Below are positions 36,363 to 47,407 of a DNA stretch of 64,000 bases, one piece after another. Source of the DNA: Paragyromitra xinjiangensis. Taxonomy: Eukaryota; Ascomycota; Pezizomycetes; Pezizales; Discinaceae. The notes beneath the pieces are model-generated. The model had not been told where the DNA came from and did not search any database. It was given only the letters and a program-made list of their open reading frames with translations. The stretch covers positions 868,001 through 932,000 of the forward strand of contig JBCAMK010000006.1 in NCBI GenBank assembly GCA_038503065.1. The letters are read 5' to 3'. Position numbers and translations under genes: made by a program. Positions within the stretch are counted from its first letter, which is position 1, and each line of letters opens with the position of its first letter.

Positions 36363-36891
36363 ATGACGCTCTACAAGATTACCAGCGTCCGTCATCCAAG
36401 AGAAGTCCTTACCATCGGCAGACATAACGTCGCTGGTATCCGTAGCTGTGGCGATGGTCTCTGGCGAATCGAACCCCCGTTAGATTCACATTCTCACCAT
36501 AAATTTCACACGATAACCTACCATGGCCCAAACCCAAAACATAAGGGGCTCGCCTTACATCTCGACGGACCCATCTCGGGTAGTAGGATATTTGCTCGCC
36601 AGAAGAAGGACTGTGAAAATCAGAAATGGTCGATTACTCCAGCTGAAAGCAACGAGTATAGCAGGTTTGTGTCCCCCCATTAGGCCCTGCCCGTAGTTTA
36701 CAATGATCAAATGCTTACTTTACCACCTTAGGAATTACCATGTAACAGTAACCCTATGCCATGAAGAATTCCGAATGGGTACCGAGACTTTTTCGGGGGA
36801 GTGGGATGATTGTGATTATGATGCTCTTGCTCTGATGAAGGAGCCTCATATTGTAGAGAAGGAATGGCATATTAGTAAAGTGGACGAATAG
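36363..36891 (+). CDS. Beta-trefoil-like small protein, paralog 3, 153 aa
   Basis: Exons 36363-36664 and 36732-36891; the 67-bp phase-2 intron (donor GTTTGT, acceptor CACCTTAG) restores YSR-NYHVTVTL. The leader intron (about 36282-36352, acceptor TTTTTCAG) ends ten bases before the ATG. The N-terminus is shortened (MTLYKITSV) compared with the EPG-Y-x-I start of paralogs 1 and 2. Conserved blocks: LTIG, LWRIEPP, LALHLDGP, NQKWSITP, and exon-2 EKEWHISKVDE. The protein lacks a signal peptide and membrane segment. Same inferred fold and alternatives as paralog 1; function unknown. Confidence 0.75.
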
Positions 36892-37640
36892 GCGGATAAG
36901 ATATAGCTATTTGATCACTCCGCTTGAGTTTTCATTCTTTTGGTTGATAATATTTCCTTGGGCGATGGCGGGTGTCTTGATTCTCTCGTTTTGTCTGATA
37001 GAACTCACTTTCCCATCGATTAGCGATTTGAGAAGGAGAATAGGAGGCGCATAATTGTATTCTTAGAATTATACCCTACGTACGAATTACGAAGTCTATA
37101 ACGGAAGAAGAGAAATACTTCTAGCAGAGTATATATACGTAACAGTACATATTTAGCAACGCGTATAACTACAGTTTCGGGAGTTTTTTATATAGTTCAT
37201 TAAACACTTACCGTAAAGTTAACCCAGATCACCAGAGGCTTCCAAGCCCGGAAGCTGATGAAAGTAGGTCCATGGAACCCCTAAAGTCGAGGCCATAGAT
37301 CTAGCGATCGCTTAAACGCTACCAGGAAGGCAATAACCCCCTCAGAACACGCAACAACCATAGCCTAATCTACATGCACATCGCCACACACCTACTGCCA
37401 CACTAGGTGCTATGCACACTAAACAATAAACTGAAGCCCGAGTTGTGGAACGACACCTGCGATGAGGTTAGGTTAAAGTTCCTGCCAAGCCCCTGACCTT
37501 GATGCAGTTCCAAACCTTTATAGAAGTTCGGCTTCCCCGACACGGGAGTAGATCAGGGGTCTTGGCAAAATGCGCCTAAACCTGCTATACAAGAGAGACT
37601 TCACCAATAGATCCTAAAGCTGATAAACCTATTACTCAAA
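36892..37640. other. Intergenic with dispersed repeat motif
   Basis: Contains TTAAAGTTCCTGCCAAGC at about 37474-37491, also found (slightly altered) near 40867 and 44871, each downstream of a paralog. No gene. Confidence 0.45.
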
Positions 37641-37772
37641 CCAGCCACCGGCCAAAATTCCTGCCCCTATTTGATCGCGCGCATGGTTTGAATCTATCTG
37701 ATCTGATTATCACCCCGTCATCCACACATCATGTCGATTTCGCCCACGGGACGGAATTTTGGGCCGGTGGAC
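37641..37772. mobile_element. MITE-like element, family X copy 2
   Basis: Inverted arms CCACCGGCCAAAATTCC (left) and its near complement (right, ending CCGGTGG). The centre shares TTTGAATCT and CCGTCATCCA blocks with the element at 31785-31970. Confidence 0.6.
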
Positions 37773-38507
37773 GGTTGATCAAAGATAGTAACAATCTCGA
37801 TAGGTTACTCAGCTTGGACGTATAAATCAGGAAACGAACTAATGAATACCCCAAATTGATCTTCTCGCATCGCCTATCCAGATCTTGCAACTAATATGGC
37901 GATGCAAACTAAACACGAACAAGTTAAATAGGTAGAACTCTCCTGTTATTGGAATCTGGGACACGGCCGGCAGCTGGTCATTTTGGATGGGAAGCTTGGC
38001 TGATCATCAGGATAATTGAATCGTCCAGTAAGATTATCATGTGACGAGTCGGTTGTGGTACTACCACAGGTAGATATATCTCTAGTTCTGGGTTGTTGCA
38101 TACCAGCTGAGGAATTTCGTCAACCTTCTCGGTGCACGCACAATGGGTACGTGGCAACGTGGGAACTCGTTTAAAAATGGGGATCGAAGATGATATATTC
38201 AGGAAGATTGGACTACTTAAAAATACTGAAGGCTAGTTGTTCTATGAGAGGTTGAAATATGGTATTGCGTTACTTTGCAATTTGTATAAAGAAGACCGAT
38301 GACATTTTCAGCTGATACGTTACATCCGCCGAAAATCATTCCCCGCGCATGCAGGAATTTCGTAGCTGAAAGATCAGAAATACCTGATCTATACGCAAAT
38401 TTTACAATTCTTACGTCAATTGACTCATACGACTTACAAGAAGCCAATGACACCGTCGATCGAGGAGAGGGAGGGGGAGGGGGAGGGGGCCGGAGGGGGA
38501 GGAGCAG
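37773..38507. other. Intergenic, promoter side of paralog 4
   Basis: At 38031-38060 a fragment reads (A)TYHVTSR-like after an AG, resembling the exon-2 start of the trefoil family; too short to be sure. A purine-rich GGA tract (about 38460-38506) directly precedes the TATA-like box. Confidence 0.4.
38460..38506. repeat. GGGGA-rich purine tract
   Basis: Tandem GAGGG/GGGGGA units immediately upstream of the TATA-like element of paralog 4; one strand is almost entirely purine. Confidence 0.8.
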
Positions 38508-38518
38508 AATAAATAAGG
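38508..38518 (+). promoter_or_regulatory. TATA-like box of trefoil-like gene 4
   Basis: AATAAATAAGG just after the purine tract and about 110 bp before the leader intron donor. Confidence 0.4.
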
Positions 38519-38694
38519 CTTGCCCACTGGCCCTCCTACTCATCAGACTCGCTCGACAATTGACTTTTACCATATTACCACAACAGCTTCAGATAATTTA
38601 CCATATTATATTTTAGAAATTCAAAGTAAGGATCTCTCCTAAACTTATAATTACTTAAATATTCTAGGTACGTTTTTCCCTCTAACATATTCAG

Positions 38695-39209
38695 ATGAGC
38701 ATCCCATGGGGCATCACCCAGATCGAAAACCTTGAGGTTAAGGAGGGTTATCTCACCGTCGACAACAACAACACCGTTGTTGTTCGCGAACGCGGTGAGG
38801 GCTTTTGGAAAATCTATCCCGCACTTGGCTCCAAGCCCACCGAACCCCACGTCTTGATTTACAAGGGCCCAGGCCAAACAGAAGAGCACGAGTACGCCTT
38901 GCACCTAGAAGAGGCTGTTGAAGGTAGCAAAATTATTATTCACCCGAAAAATGGCTCTAAGAATCAGCAATGGGATATTACTCCTAATGATGAGAGGTTA
39001 GTGGCTCTTCAGACCCCCCTGATCGTGGCTACCATGGATTATGGGCTTATTGTACTAGTCATTTCCATATTACGAGTAAGTTGGATGAGAAGCTTCGGAT
39101 AGGTATCAACCTCGAACAAGGGCCGAACGATATTAGCGCTCGTGCTGTGAACAGGGACCCGGACACGAGAGGCAAACATTGGCACGTCCCTGAGCCTCAA
39201 TTTAGATAG
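38695..39209 (+). CDS. Beta-trefoil-like small protein, paralog 4, 150 aa
   Basis: Exons 38695-38996 and 39059-39209; the 62-bp phase-2 intron (donor GTTAGT, acceptor TGTACTAG) restores NDES-HFHITSKL. A 69-bp leader intron (38626-38694, GTAAGG ... CTAAC ... ATTCAG) ends exactly at the ATG. The protein begins MSIPWGITQI, shared with paralog 5 (IGIPWG). Blocks: LTVDNNN, FWKIYP, YALHLEEA, NQQWDITPND, and exon-2 KHWHVPEPQFR. No signal peptide. If the intron is not removed the frame continues to 39102 with hydrophobic intron-coded residues, which should not be read as a membrane anchor. Inferred beta-trefoil fold; function unknown. Confidence 0.78.
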
Positions 39210-42200
39210 GTCTAAGCTCCTACAAATTCCTGTATTTACTGCGGGTCCAATTGTTTCATTTGGGGTTTGAGTTCTTTTTGCAAACTGGGTTATTATTTCC
39301 TTGGGCGATGATTGCGTGTCTATGTTGCCTAGCGAACCTTTTTCGTACTAAGGAAACCGAAGGATTGAATCGATAAACGAAATTTAGGGATTACTTAGTG
39401 ATGTGCTTAATCCGTTGTCTTCATGAAAAGTGATTTTTCCGAAGCCCACCTTTGAGGGAAAAGATAGGTTTTTGTAGATTGAGCATCCTGCCAAAATTAT
39501 AGGTTAAATAAAGCTCCAACCTGTCAAACCCTAACCCATGCCAATAACTTCCTAATCAGGCAAATAGATAAAAGGCAGAAAGCCCACAGAAATAGATACT
39601 AGAAGGCCGGCCGGGCCTCGAATGTCCTACAAAATCAATAAGCTACCGCGCCGTATATATAGGCATTCCATATATAGAAATATCGGGGACCCTCTAAGTT
39701 TCCGACACTGTTTGGACACTGTTTGTGCAGCTGGGGAATTGCCTGAAATACTGGAAACTGATACCTCTAGGTTCCGCCCGTATATGCTCTAGATAGGTAT
39801 TCCAGCATACTTTGATTTCCTTTCGCTGTGATGTGTTTCCTTCACTGCTCTCTATGTGAGAGACTGATTTAGGGTTAGTACCTGCTTGTTGAAAGGGCAG
39901 CGAGACAACCTTTCTACATACAGGCGAATCCTGTCTTCGCCATTCGATCGCGGCACTAGTTCCTAGTCTCCGACTCCTCCTCTTGTCCTTCATGCTGATG
40001 CAACTAGTAGATAGGGTTTTCAACCATGCGATGCGCCGTGGGAGCAGCCAATTTAGGGTTGCTGAGGCTAAGTCAAACAAGCCCCTAAATAGCAGGCAGG
40101 TGCGAACTACCCACATAAGATGGGAAGGATAAGATGCTGACAGGAGGCCTGGGGGCAGCCATGATAGCATCCCTAACCGCGATATTTCTCTCAATAAGCT
40201 CAGCTAAGAAATCCATGGCTGTATTACCACATAATCTCTTAATTGTAACTTCCTGAAATTTTAATCGGCTCGAATAACCGGAGGCACTCATCGTGTTTAA
40301 GGTAGTGCTCGATAGAGTAGCACTAGATCGAGTGACGAAGCGATGAGTAAGGATCTAGCTGCAGGGTTTGGGGGGTGAGAGATGTGGTGGTAATAATTGT
40401 TCATTTCTGGAGATAGATGAGGGTTTTCTTGCTCCACGAATTATAACCTTGGCTGCGTCACATTTGGTAAGAATACCCTAACCCTGAGTAAACAGCTCTG
40501 CCACAACGCCGAGAGTCGGTGGGAATGGCTCACGAAATCCCTGAAGTCGAAAAGATACTTGGTATCCGATATAAGAACTAGAAAACAGGGGGTGCGGCCT
40601 CGCATGTCGAGAAGCCTGAGCACAATCCTGTAACATACAAAGTCACACACCCCTTAAGCTTGTTTTCTGGCTCTTATGTTGGACACTAGTAGATCTAAGC
40701 ACCGGCTAGACACTACCAGGCATTTTTTCTTGGGACTTATGATAGTTTTAAGCCCTCTTGTACATACGCCCCATAGTACATACGCGGTAAGTACCGTAAT
40801 ACTTAAATCAGATAGTTATACCAATATCAGGGACAGCCCCATGCAGGATACCTAAGGTGATTTCGAGTTAAAGTTCCTGCTAAGCCTTATTGAAATACTG
40901 CGTTCCAATAAATCTCCTATCGATAGTCTTTCTATAGGAATTGAAACTCTAGAACTTTTGGGTACTGCTGCGGCTTGTAACGAAGGGTTTGGTACCTTCT
41001 CTAGTCACATGACCTAAATGGATCTCGGCGACATGAGTATTATCTCGGCGTGAAAAGCTGACCTGGGCTAGGAAGTTCTGTCCTAGCCAACCACCTACTT
41101 CCCAGGTAGAGTACTAGGGACAAAGATGGAACGGGTCTCACTTTTTGTATGGTGACCTCGCAGAACGGAAGATTCCGGTGTTCCATCTCCACTACCCTGA
41201 CCCGAGTAGATAGATTCGACGGGATCCGCGGGAAGATTACCGTAAAAGGAAGGGCTATCGAGCAGCCGATAAATCTCCGTTAAACGCCTAGGATGCTAAT
41301 AAAAACGCGAGTCTCAAATCCCTGTTTTCATAATAATCCTGATGTAGATTGTAAATATCCTACATGTGGCTTAGCCTAGCCCCAAAGATAGATAGATAGA
41401 TAGATATTTCATTTACGCATCCATGGATCCAGCCCTAAGGCTATGGCGATACATACTAATAAACAAAAAAAAAATAAAACAATAAAAGCCTAGCCCCAAT
41501 GGCTTGGTGATGTGAACACAAGAAATACACTAAGCCTAATTGGGGTTGGTTCGAGACAAAGCCTAGCCCGGGCCAGCCCCCCACCACCAAAGTAATACGG
41601 TATTTTTTATCTCGAAGATATATATCCGAAATAGGATAAAGAGCGCATCCATATTCCTACTGATATGATGCGTACCAGGCAAACATCGACTAATCAAATA
41701 ATGTGAAACGCCTTTCTACATGTACAACCGCGTTCGGAAAGTCCTAACACCCTACCATCCCCTGGATCGTAGTCGAGTGTTTTCACGGACTTTAGTCCGC
41801 GAATTTGAAACAGCTCGACTTGCCATATTCAGCACATCTCCCCGCAAATTCTTGTGTTTTACAGCTGGGAATCCATAAGCAGAGACTTAGCAAGGCCTAT
41901 TATCTCTGCTATAATTGGCAAGTTTAAGCTACGGGCCCCTCGAAAAAAATCAAGCGACTAAAGCCCAAGGTGTTGAATTTCGGTGTGTGAGGAGCTACGA
42001 TCCAGGGGTTATATAACCTATTGATGGTTCTAACTAGATAGTTGTAGATCAAGCTAGAGAACAGTAAAAAGAGAAGAAAATATGCAAATTCTGACCTGCC
42101 AAATAACATATAATCACTTTGTGTAGCAATCTTCTACAGAAATTGTAACCCCAATCCGCCGCAGCCTTGATCAGTAGAGAGGGGGTGCGCACGCCAAGAC

Positions 42201-42690
42201 TTTGCGAACGGGACTGTACATGTGCTTATACGCAAAAATCTCGCACCACGTACATGTACAAGCATACTCTGGTCCCTTTGAATCGGACGTTCAGCCAACC
42301 ATAGAGATAATTCCTCAAAGACTCAGCGAAAAATGGGGGTCATCCGGGCCCGTAATGAATGGTTGTGAGGCTATCATCTTGCCGTGAGGTAATTCGTTTT
42401 GCCAGTGACGGCGGTGGCCTTTGAAGAACGCAGATATGATATGTAATTCGCACTACTAACAGCCGGATCCTGCTACCAGGCTAATAAATCTGATCATGAT
42501 AGCGTATCTTCTCAGCCCCAGAAATTGTTACACATATCCGGAACCGCTACTTGCAGCATGCAGATAGTTTAGAAATATCCTATTTTCGGGCGAGGCTCGC
42601 AAGCCTCACGCAGACAAGCTTGTATTGGTTGTGTAAAAGAATGGTGGTATTGTGGAGGATCAATAGGAGGGGTGAAAAGTGTAGAATAAG
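39210..42690. other. Intergenic, duplicated and decayed DNA
   Basis: Minus frames at 40291-40085 (ATG start, MSASGYSSRLKFQEVTIKRL) and 40170-39694 look partly protein-like and could be one frameshifted remnant, perhaps of a transposon. Sequence around 39510-39590 and 40095-40130 resembles 44050-44130 and 44245-44265, and a TTAAAGTTCCTGC motif lies near 40867: these are parts of a flanking unit duplicated with the genes. A GATA microsatellite is at 41386-41406. No intact gene. Confidence 0.4.
41386..41406. repeat. (GATA)n microsatellite
   Basis: About five uninterrupted GATA units. Confidence 0.9.
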
Positions 42691-42799
42691 TAGGGCTATA
42701 TTTCCGCCTTTCCGGCCCCCCTTGATTATGCTCTTCGACATCCACCTCAATACACTACAATAGCACTAGATATTACGCCATACTACACTCTAGGAAACC

Positions 42800-43404
42800 A
42801 TGGCCCAGGAGGTAAGGACTAAATATTCCCGAAAACCCGCGATTAACTAAGTATACTAACCACACATTTTCCTTGGGCATATCCAGATCGGTATACCATG
42901 GGGTGCTTGCCCGATCCTAAACCTTAAACCTGGAACCGGCATCCTTAGTATCGGGTACGATGAAACGGTCATTATGGGTAAGGGCAGCGAGAATCCCAGA
43001 GATATCTGGAAATTCGACCCCCCGGTGGGCCGCACCGACCCTGACGAATCTGCCCCGGGCCCTCCCCGCGTCGTGACCTACCGTGGTGCGAACGAAAAAT
43101 ACAAGGGGCGTGTCCTGCACCTTGAAAAAGACGATAAAGGCAGTAGGATTTCTGTCCGCGAGAAGGATGATTCTATCAATCAAAAGTGGTTTACGACTAA
43201 TGGTGATAGTCAAAATAAGTTTGTAGCTCTTTATACCTTAACGGTGGTTTCTACGAGTCACACGCTTACCATTTTAGAACTTACCATATCGCAAGTGCTC
43301 TAGACAATAACCTTCTAATAGGGGTTTCTGAGAGTGGGGTCTGTGCTGTGGAAGCGAACCCTGATACTGTGGAGAAATATTGGGTAATCAAAGAAAGTCA
43401 GTGA
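42800..43404 (+). CDS. Beta-trefoil-like small protein, paralog 5, 156 aa
   Basis: Three coding exons: 42800-42811 (MAQE), 42887-43218 and 43278-43404. The first intron (75 bp, GTAAGG ... TACTAAC ... ATCCAG) corresponds to the leader intron of the paralogs. The second (59 bp, phase 2, donor GTTTGT, acceptor ATTTTAG) restores NK-TYHIASAL. Where paralog 4 has its start ATG straight after the leader intron, this copy has ATC, so translation must start in the previous exon. Blocks: IGIPWG, ILSIGYDE, IWKFDPP, VLHLEKD, NQKWFTTN, EKYWVIKES. The middle is longer and Pro/Asp-rich. No signal peptide. Closest relative in the array is paralog 4 by its N-terminus. Inferred beta-trefoil fold; function unknown. 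Confidence 0.75.
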
Positions 43405-45775
43405 TTAAATGAGGTGGAGAGGTTGTGGAGGATTAGTCCTGTATATTTATCAGACGTGTCTAGAAAGCTCTGATAGGACAAGACCAACCCCTCTAGATAA
43501 TTGTCAACCCGCGGCCGGTGCTTTTAGCCCCATGTATCTACCATTCCCCCCCCTTTCTAGTACTTGCACGCTTAGTAAGAGATACTCAAAAAAGTGAAGC
43601 CAGAGTAAAGGATAACCAAATTCCGTGCCCAGACTTGTTAGTATGCTGCACAGCTGGCTGCGTGTTTTAGTGTGAGGTTAGGCACGGGGCTGACTACCCC
43701 CAAGCAACTATTTTTAGAAGCGGAGAGATTCAATCGATTGAGTGGGTATATCCTAAGTGGAGACAGCTAGCTTTATAAACTTTATCAGTCTTCCTTTAGA
43801 GATAAGTGCGTTCTGTAGCAAATAGGTCTTGGGATTTCCGGCCAGTGTATATCTACTACCTTGCGAGGCTCTTTTAAACCGAGAGGGCTGAGGGATTAAA
43901 TCAATAAGAAGTTGAATTCCGGAACCGAATAATGCTTCCCTTATTCCGTTATCCATATAGAGCGTGACTACATTTGATTAACCTACTGTTACTAGGGTAG
44001 GTACCTGACGAGGAAGTAACGTCTCCCCTAATTTGTGCAATTAATACAACTCCAGTTGCTAACTCAACCCGTGCCAAGAGATTCCTAAGCAGACAAAAGA
44101 AGGAGGCCCCCTAACTTTCTATTACTCCCCTTACACAGCTGTTAACATTTCAGGTAGTTGCCGACGAGATTGGTACGCAGTATTTTTGCCACTAGATACG
44201 CTGAGAGTAGCTAATTTACGAACAAGTTTCTGGATAGTAGGAAGGTACGAACTACCCATGTATTTATAAGCTCTACCATAAGTACCTGAAAACGGGTTCT
44301 AGTACCAATAGTTTTTTTTATTCGCCCCCGCAACAGCACTTTACGGCTAGCCCCTGTTTACAGGCGCTTATGTAGAGCACAGCGTTCCCTTTACCAAGTT
44401 TTCTTATGCCCTGAGCGAAGTGAAGGGCTAAGGGGCGCAAAGGCCTAGCGAGGAGAGATCGAACGCCGCGCAGCGGCGTGAGGTTCCAACTACGAGCTTT
44501 CCACTTGATACTGGGTCGAGATTCTCGGCGCTCAAGATATGTAGGATTGGGTCTTTCAGGGCACGCGACCCCAGCAGGATCAGAGTCCGAGCTAGCTGGT
44601 CCAGGGCCTGGGTCGTCCCGAGTATCAAGTATTCTTGGTAACTAGAACACCCTCTGAATTCGAATGGTTGGAAACCCTCTTGCACACCCAGCTGTATCAA
44701 CGAACTAAAAGGCCATGAGAAAAGCAACCAAAGAAGAGATTGCATTCGTTATTTCGCATATAGACAATTTAGATTTGTCGACGAAATGGCGAGTAAGAAT
44801 CTTGCGATAAGGTGGGGATGTAACGATCATTAGCCATCCTAAAAACAGAAATGATCCAACACGACGTTGGGTTAAAGTTCTGCCAAGCTGTGGTCTTGGC
44901 ACGCATCTCTTCGCTCGTTTTTCAGGTACGTAAGCTATTACTAGAAGAGTGGTGAAAAGATGGGATGGTTCTATTGGTAGAATTGGCGCCTCCTCTGGCT
45001 AGTTCTGATGCCGATAACCGCACTGAAAGCGTGTGACTGACTAAGTGATGTGTCAAGTCCGGTACCACTCACAAAATCTCACTCGGTCTCTGTAATCCTG
45101 TTTGTGGAAAGAGTATATATTGATGCCTCGATCAATAGGTGGTATGGGAAAGACTCCACTATAAACGCTGTAACTCCCGTAGAACCCCCTACGGGACAGC
45201 CGATGATAGATAGACCATCGGTATGGAATATCCAATGCTGTTGCCATTTACCCATTTACCCATTTGGTTCATCCAACAAGACTAGCATCACGATCCCAAA
45301 CTGCAGCGTCTATCTCTTCCAGTCTGCACGAAACTCCAATAAAACTGCCCGTGTTTTGTATATGCATGCCACCATACAAACCTACCTCCAATTCTCTCCT
45401 ACCCAGACGAGTCCAACGTACTTCAAATCGTTATTTCCCGCCCACCTTTCCTCCAAACCCCAGAACCTCACTTCTGAAAGTAAGGAAATAATTCCCCAAG
45501 TAAGGATAGAAAAAGTCTCTCCATTAACAATTAACACCGAATACTAACCCTCCTGTAGCTAGAACTATATGAACTTACTTCACTCTAATCCATCAGCAAG
45601 ACACAAATCTAACACCATAACTTCCCGATTTTATTCGAAACTCAGCTAAATCTACGACCGGACAGAAAAAAGTAAAAATCTAACCAGCGATTAACAGACC
45701 GATGAGCGTATCATAAGACGCAGGACGAAAAAAGGGTGCCTAAAGGCAACTCGTTCACACCACAAAGACCTAAAC
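43405..45775. other. Intergenic, decayed repeat DNA
   Basis: Contains a third TTAAAGTTC-TGCCAAGC motif near 44871 and sequence resembling the 39.5-40.1 kb region. A 105-codon ATG-started minus frame (44428-44745) with a hydrophobic start and a 165-codon plus frame lacking an ATG (45050-45547) are noted but not supported. The end is the 3' side of the BCAT gene. Confidence 0.4.
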
Positions 45776-47104
45776 CTAGAGTTTCATCTCCGGGACACGA
45801 TAACTACACCAATTAGCACAACCCCCTAAACACACAGAGAATAACTCACCTCCACTCCGACTCCACCTCCCCATACTGCCTCTCCTCCATCCACTTCCAC
45901 ATCCTCTCCGCAATCGGACCAGCCTCCTTCCCTTCCTGCAACGGCACGTTGATATCCCTCTGCGACCCACCAACCCCGCCATCCCACGCGATCCTTCTAA
46001 TCGGACTAACAACCGCCGCCGTCCCACTTCCAAACGCCTCCAACAACCGCCCCTCGTCCGCAGCCTTCGCCATCTCCGCAATCGTGTACCGTCGCTCACT
46101 AACCACCCACCCCTCTCTAGCCAAGAACTCCCTCGCAAGAGACAGTAAACAATCCCTCGTAACCCCCTCTAGAATCGTTCCGTCCAGCGGCGCAGTAACC
46201 AACTCCTTCTGTCCATCTGGTGTGATCCACGCCGTAAACAGATTCATCGTCCCGACCTCCGTCACGTATCCCTCCTCTCCAAACAACCACAGGTTCTGAT
46301 GAAACCCTCTCGCCGCGGCTTCAATCTGCGGTACAATGCAAGGCGCGTAATTACCGCCCAGCTTCATATTCCCGACACCGCCAGGCCAGGCGCGAACATA
46401 CTGGCTGGTAGCCTCAAGCGAGACGGCCTTGAAGCCGGTGGGGTAGTAGGGGCCGACCGGGGATGCAATCATGTAGAGGAGGGCGCTACCGGGGGGGCCA
46501 ACTCCGAGGGTTCGCTGGGTTCCGATCATGGTGGGACGGAGGTAGAGGGAGTATCCGTGTTTGGTGGGGATGAAAGATTTTTCGAGGTTGACGAAGGTGG
46601 AGATGCAGTCAATCATTTCGTCGGCGTCGAAGGTGGGGAGGGCGATGCGCTGGGAGGAGGCGTTGAGGCGGGCCATGTTCTTGTGGGGACGGAAGAGGCG
46701 GGTGCGGCCGTGAGGGTCGACGTAGGCTTTCATGCCTTCGAAGCAGGCGAAGGAGTAGTGGAAGACGCAGGTTGCGGGGTCCAGGGAGAGGTTTTGGTAC
46801 GGGGTGATACGGGGGGAGGCCCAGCCGGAGGTGGAAGTCCATTCGATGGAGAGCATGTGGTCTAGGAGGGGGAGGGTTAGCATTGTAGGGGTAGGGGGAT
46901 CTTCTGAGACATACCGGAGAAAGTTCTTCCAAACACCAGTTCCTCGGGTTTCAGCATAGTCTTGGGGGTCTGGGTGCGCGTTATGGTCAACTTGCTCGCG
47001 TCAATGTCTGGTAGGACGGGTTTCGCCTGGGCGCTGTAGGCCCTGAGGCCGTTGAGGGTGAGGCCATTGAGGGGGAGGCGGGCGCGGAGGGAGGAGCGCA
47101 GCAT
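45776..47104 (-). CDS. BAT1: Mitochondrial branched-chain amino acid aminotransferase, 409 aa
   Basis: Three exons: 47104-46915, 46861-45850 and 45803-45776. Intron 1 (53 bp, GTATGT ... CTAAC ... CCTAG) joins FGRTFS to DHMLSIEW, the conserved family entry. Intron 2 (46 bp, GTGAGT ... CTAAT ... GTAG) adds a 28-nt last exon giving EW-SYRVPEMKL, matching the usual EWS end. The enzyme transfers the amino group of Leu, Ile and Val to 2-oxoglutarate using PLP. The PLP lysine is about residue 230 in NMKLGGNYAPC; EVGTMN (about 265-270) is the cofactor phosphate/substrate motif. The Arg-rich, acid-free N-terminus (MLRSSLRARLPLNG) is a mitochondrial presequence. It diverges from SCY1 across a shared promoter region. 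A naive single-exon reading would start at MLTLPLL, inside intron 1, and lose the presequence. Confidence 0.95.
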
Positions 47105-47347
47105 TGGGACTGATGGGACTGAGGGTGGAGGAGGGAGGAGAAGGAGAGAGGAGAAAGGGGGAATTAAATAGCAGTCCTCGTATCGATCCCTGATTCTGGT
47201 GCGACTCGGAGAAGACTGAGGGGGAGAGGCTGAGGGGGAGGGGGAGGGAGAGACAGGGGGAGAAAGGACAGAGAAGAGGACAGTCAGAAGTCAACTCCGC
47301 GATAATCTCCGTGAGAGATTTCTACAGCTCACGTGACACAAAGAGGC

Positions 47348-47375
47348 CAATTAATCAATTCCAATTGATTAATTG
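47348..47375. promoter_or_regulatory. 28-bp palindrome in divergent promoter
   Basis: Two 13-bp perfect inverted arms around CC. Each arm holds ATTAAT/ATTGATT, homeodomain-like core sequences. It could be a symmetrical protein-binding site or a cruciform. Confidence 0.6.
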
Positions 47376-47407
47376 TCGTCGGAGAAGAAAGCGGAGTGAG
47401 ACAGGTT

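Noticed and set aside
39694..40291. Two overlapping minus ORFs that could be one frameshifted gene
   Set aside because: Composition is somewhat protein-like, but no family or splice chain could be recognised; left as possible transposon remnant.
41486..41565. Possible tRNA (GGTTCGAGAC resembles a B-box)
   Set aside because: No convincing A-box or cloverleaf could be folded around it.
44428..44745. 105-codon minus ORF with hydrophobic start
   Set aside because: ATG present and the start resembles a signal peptide, but no homologous motif, no intron evidence, and it lies within decayed repeat DNA.
45050..45547. 165-codon plus ORF
   Set aside because: Starts at GTG, no ATG near, no motif, and lies in the 3' flank of BCAT.
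46299..46865. 188-codon plus ORF
   Set aside because: Antisense shadow of BCAT exon 2; Gly/Val/Glu-rich composition comes from the C-ending codons of the real gene.
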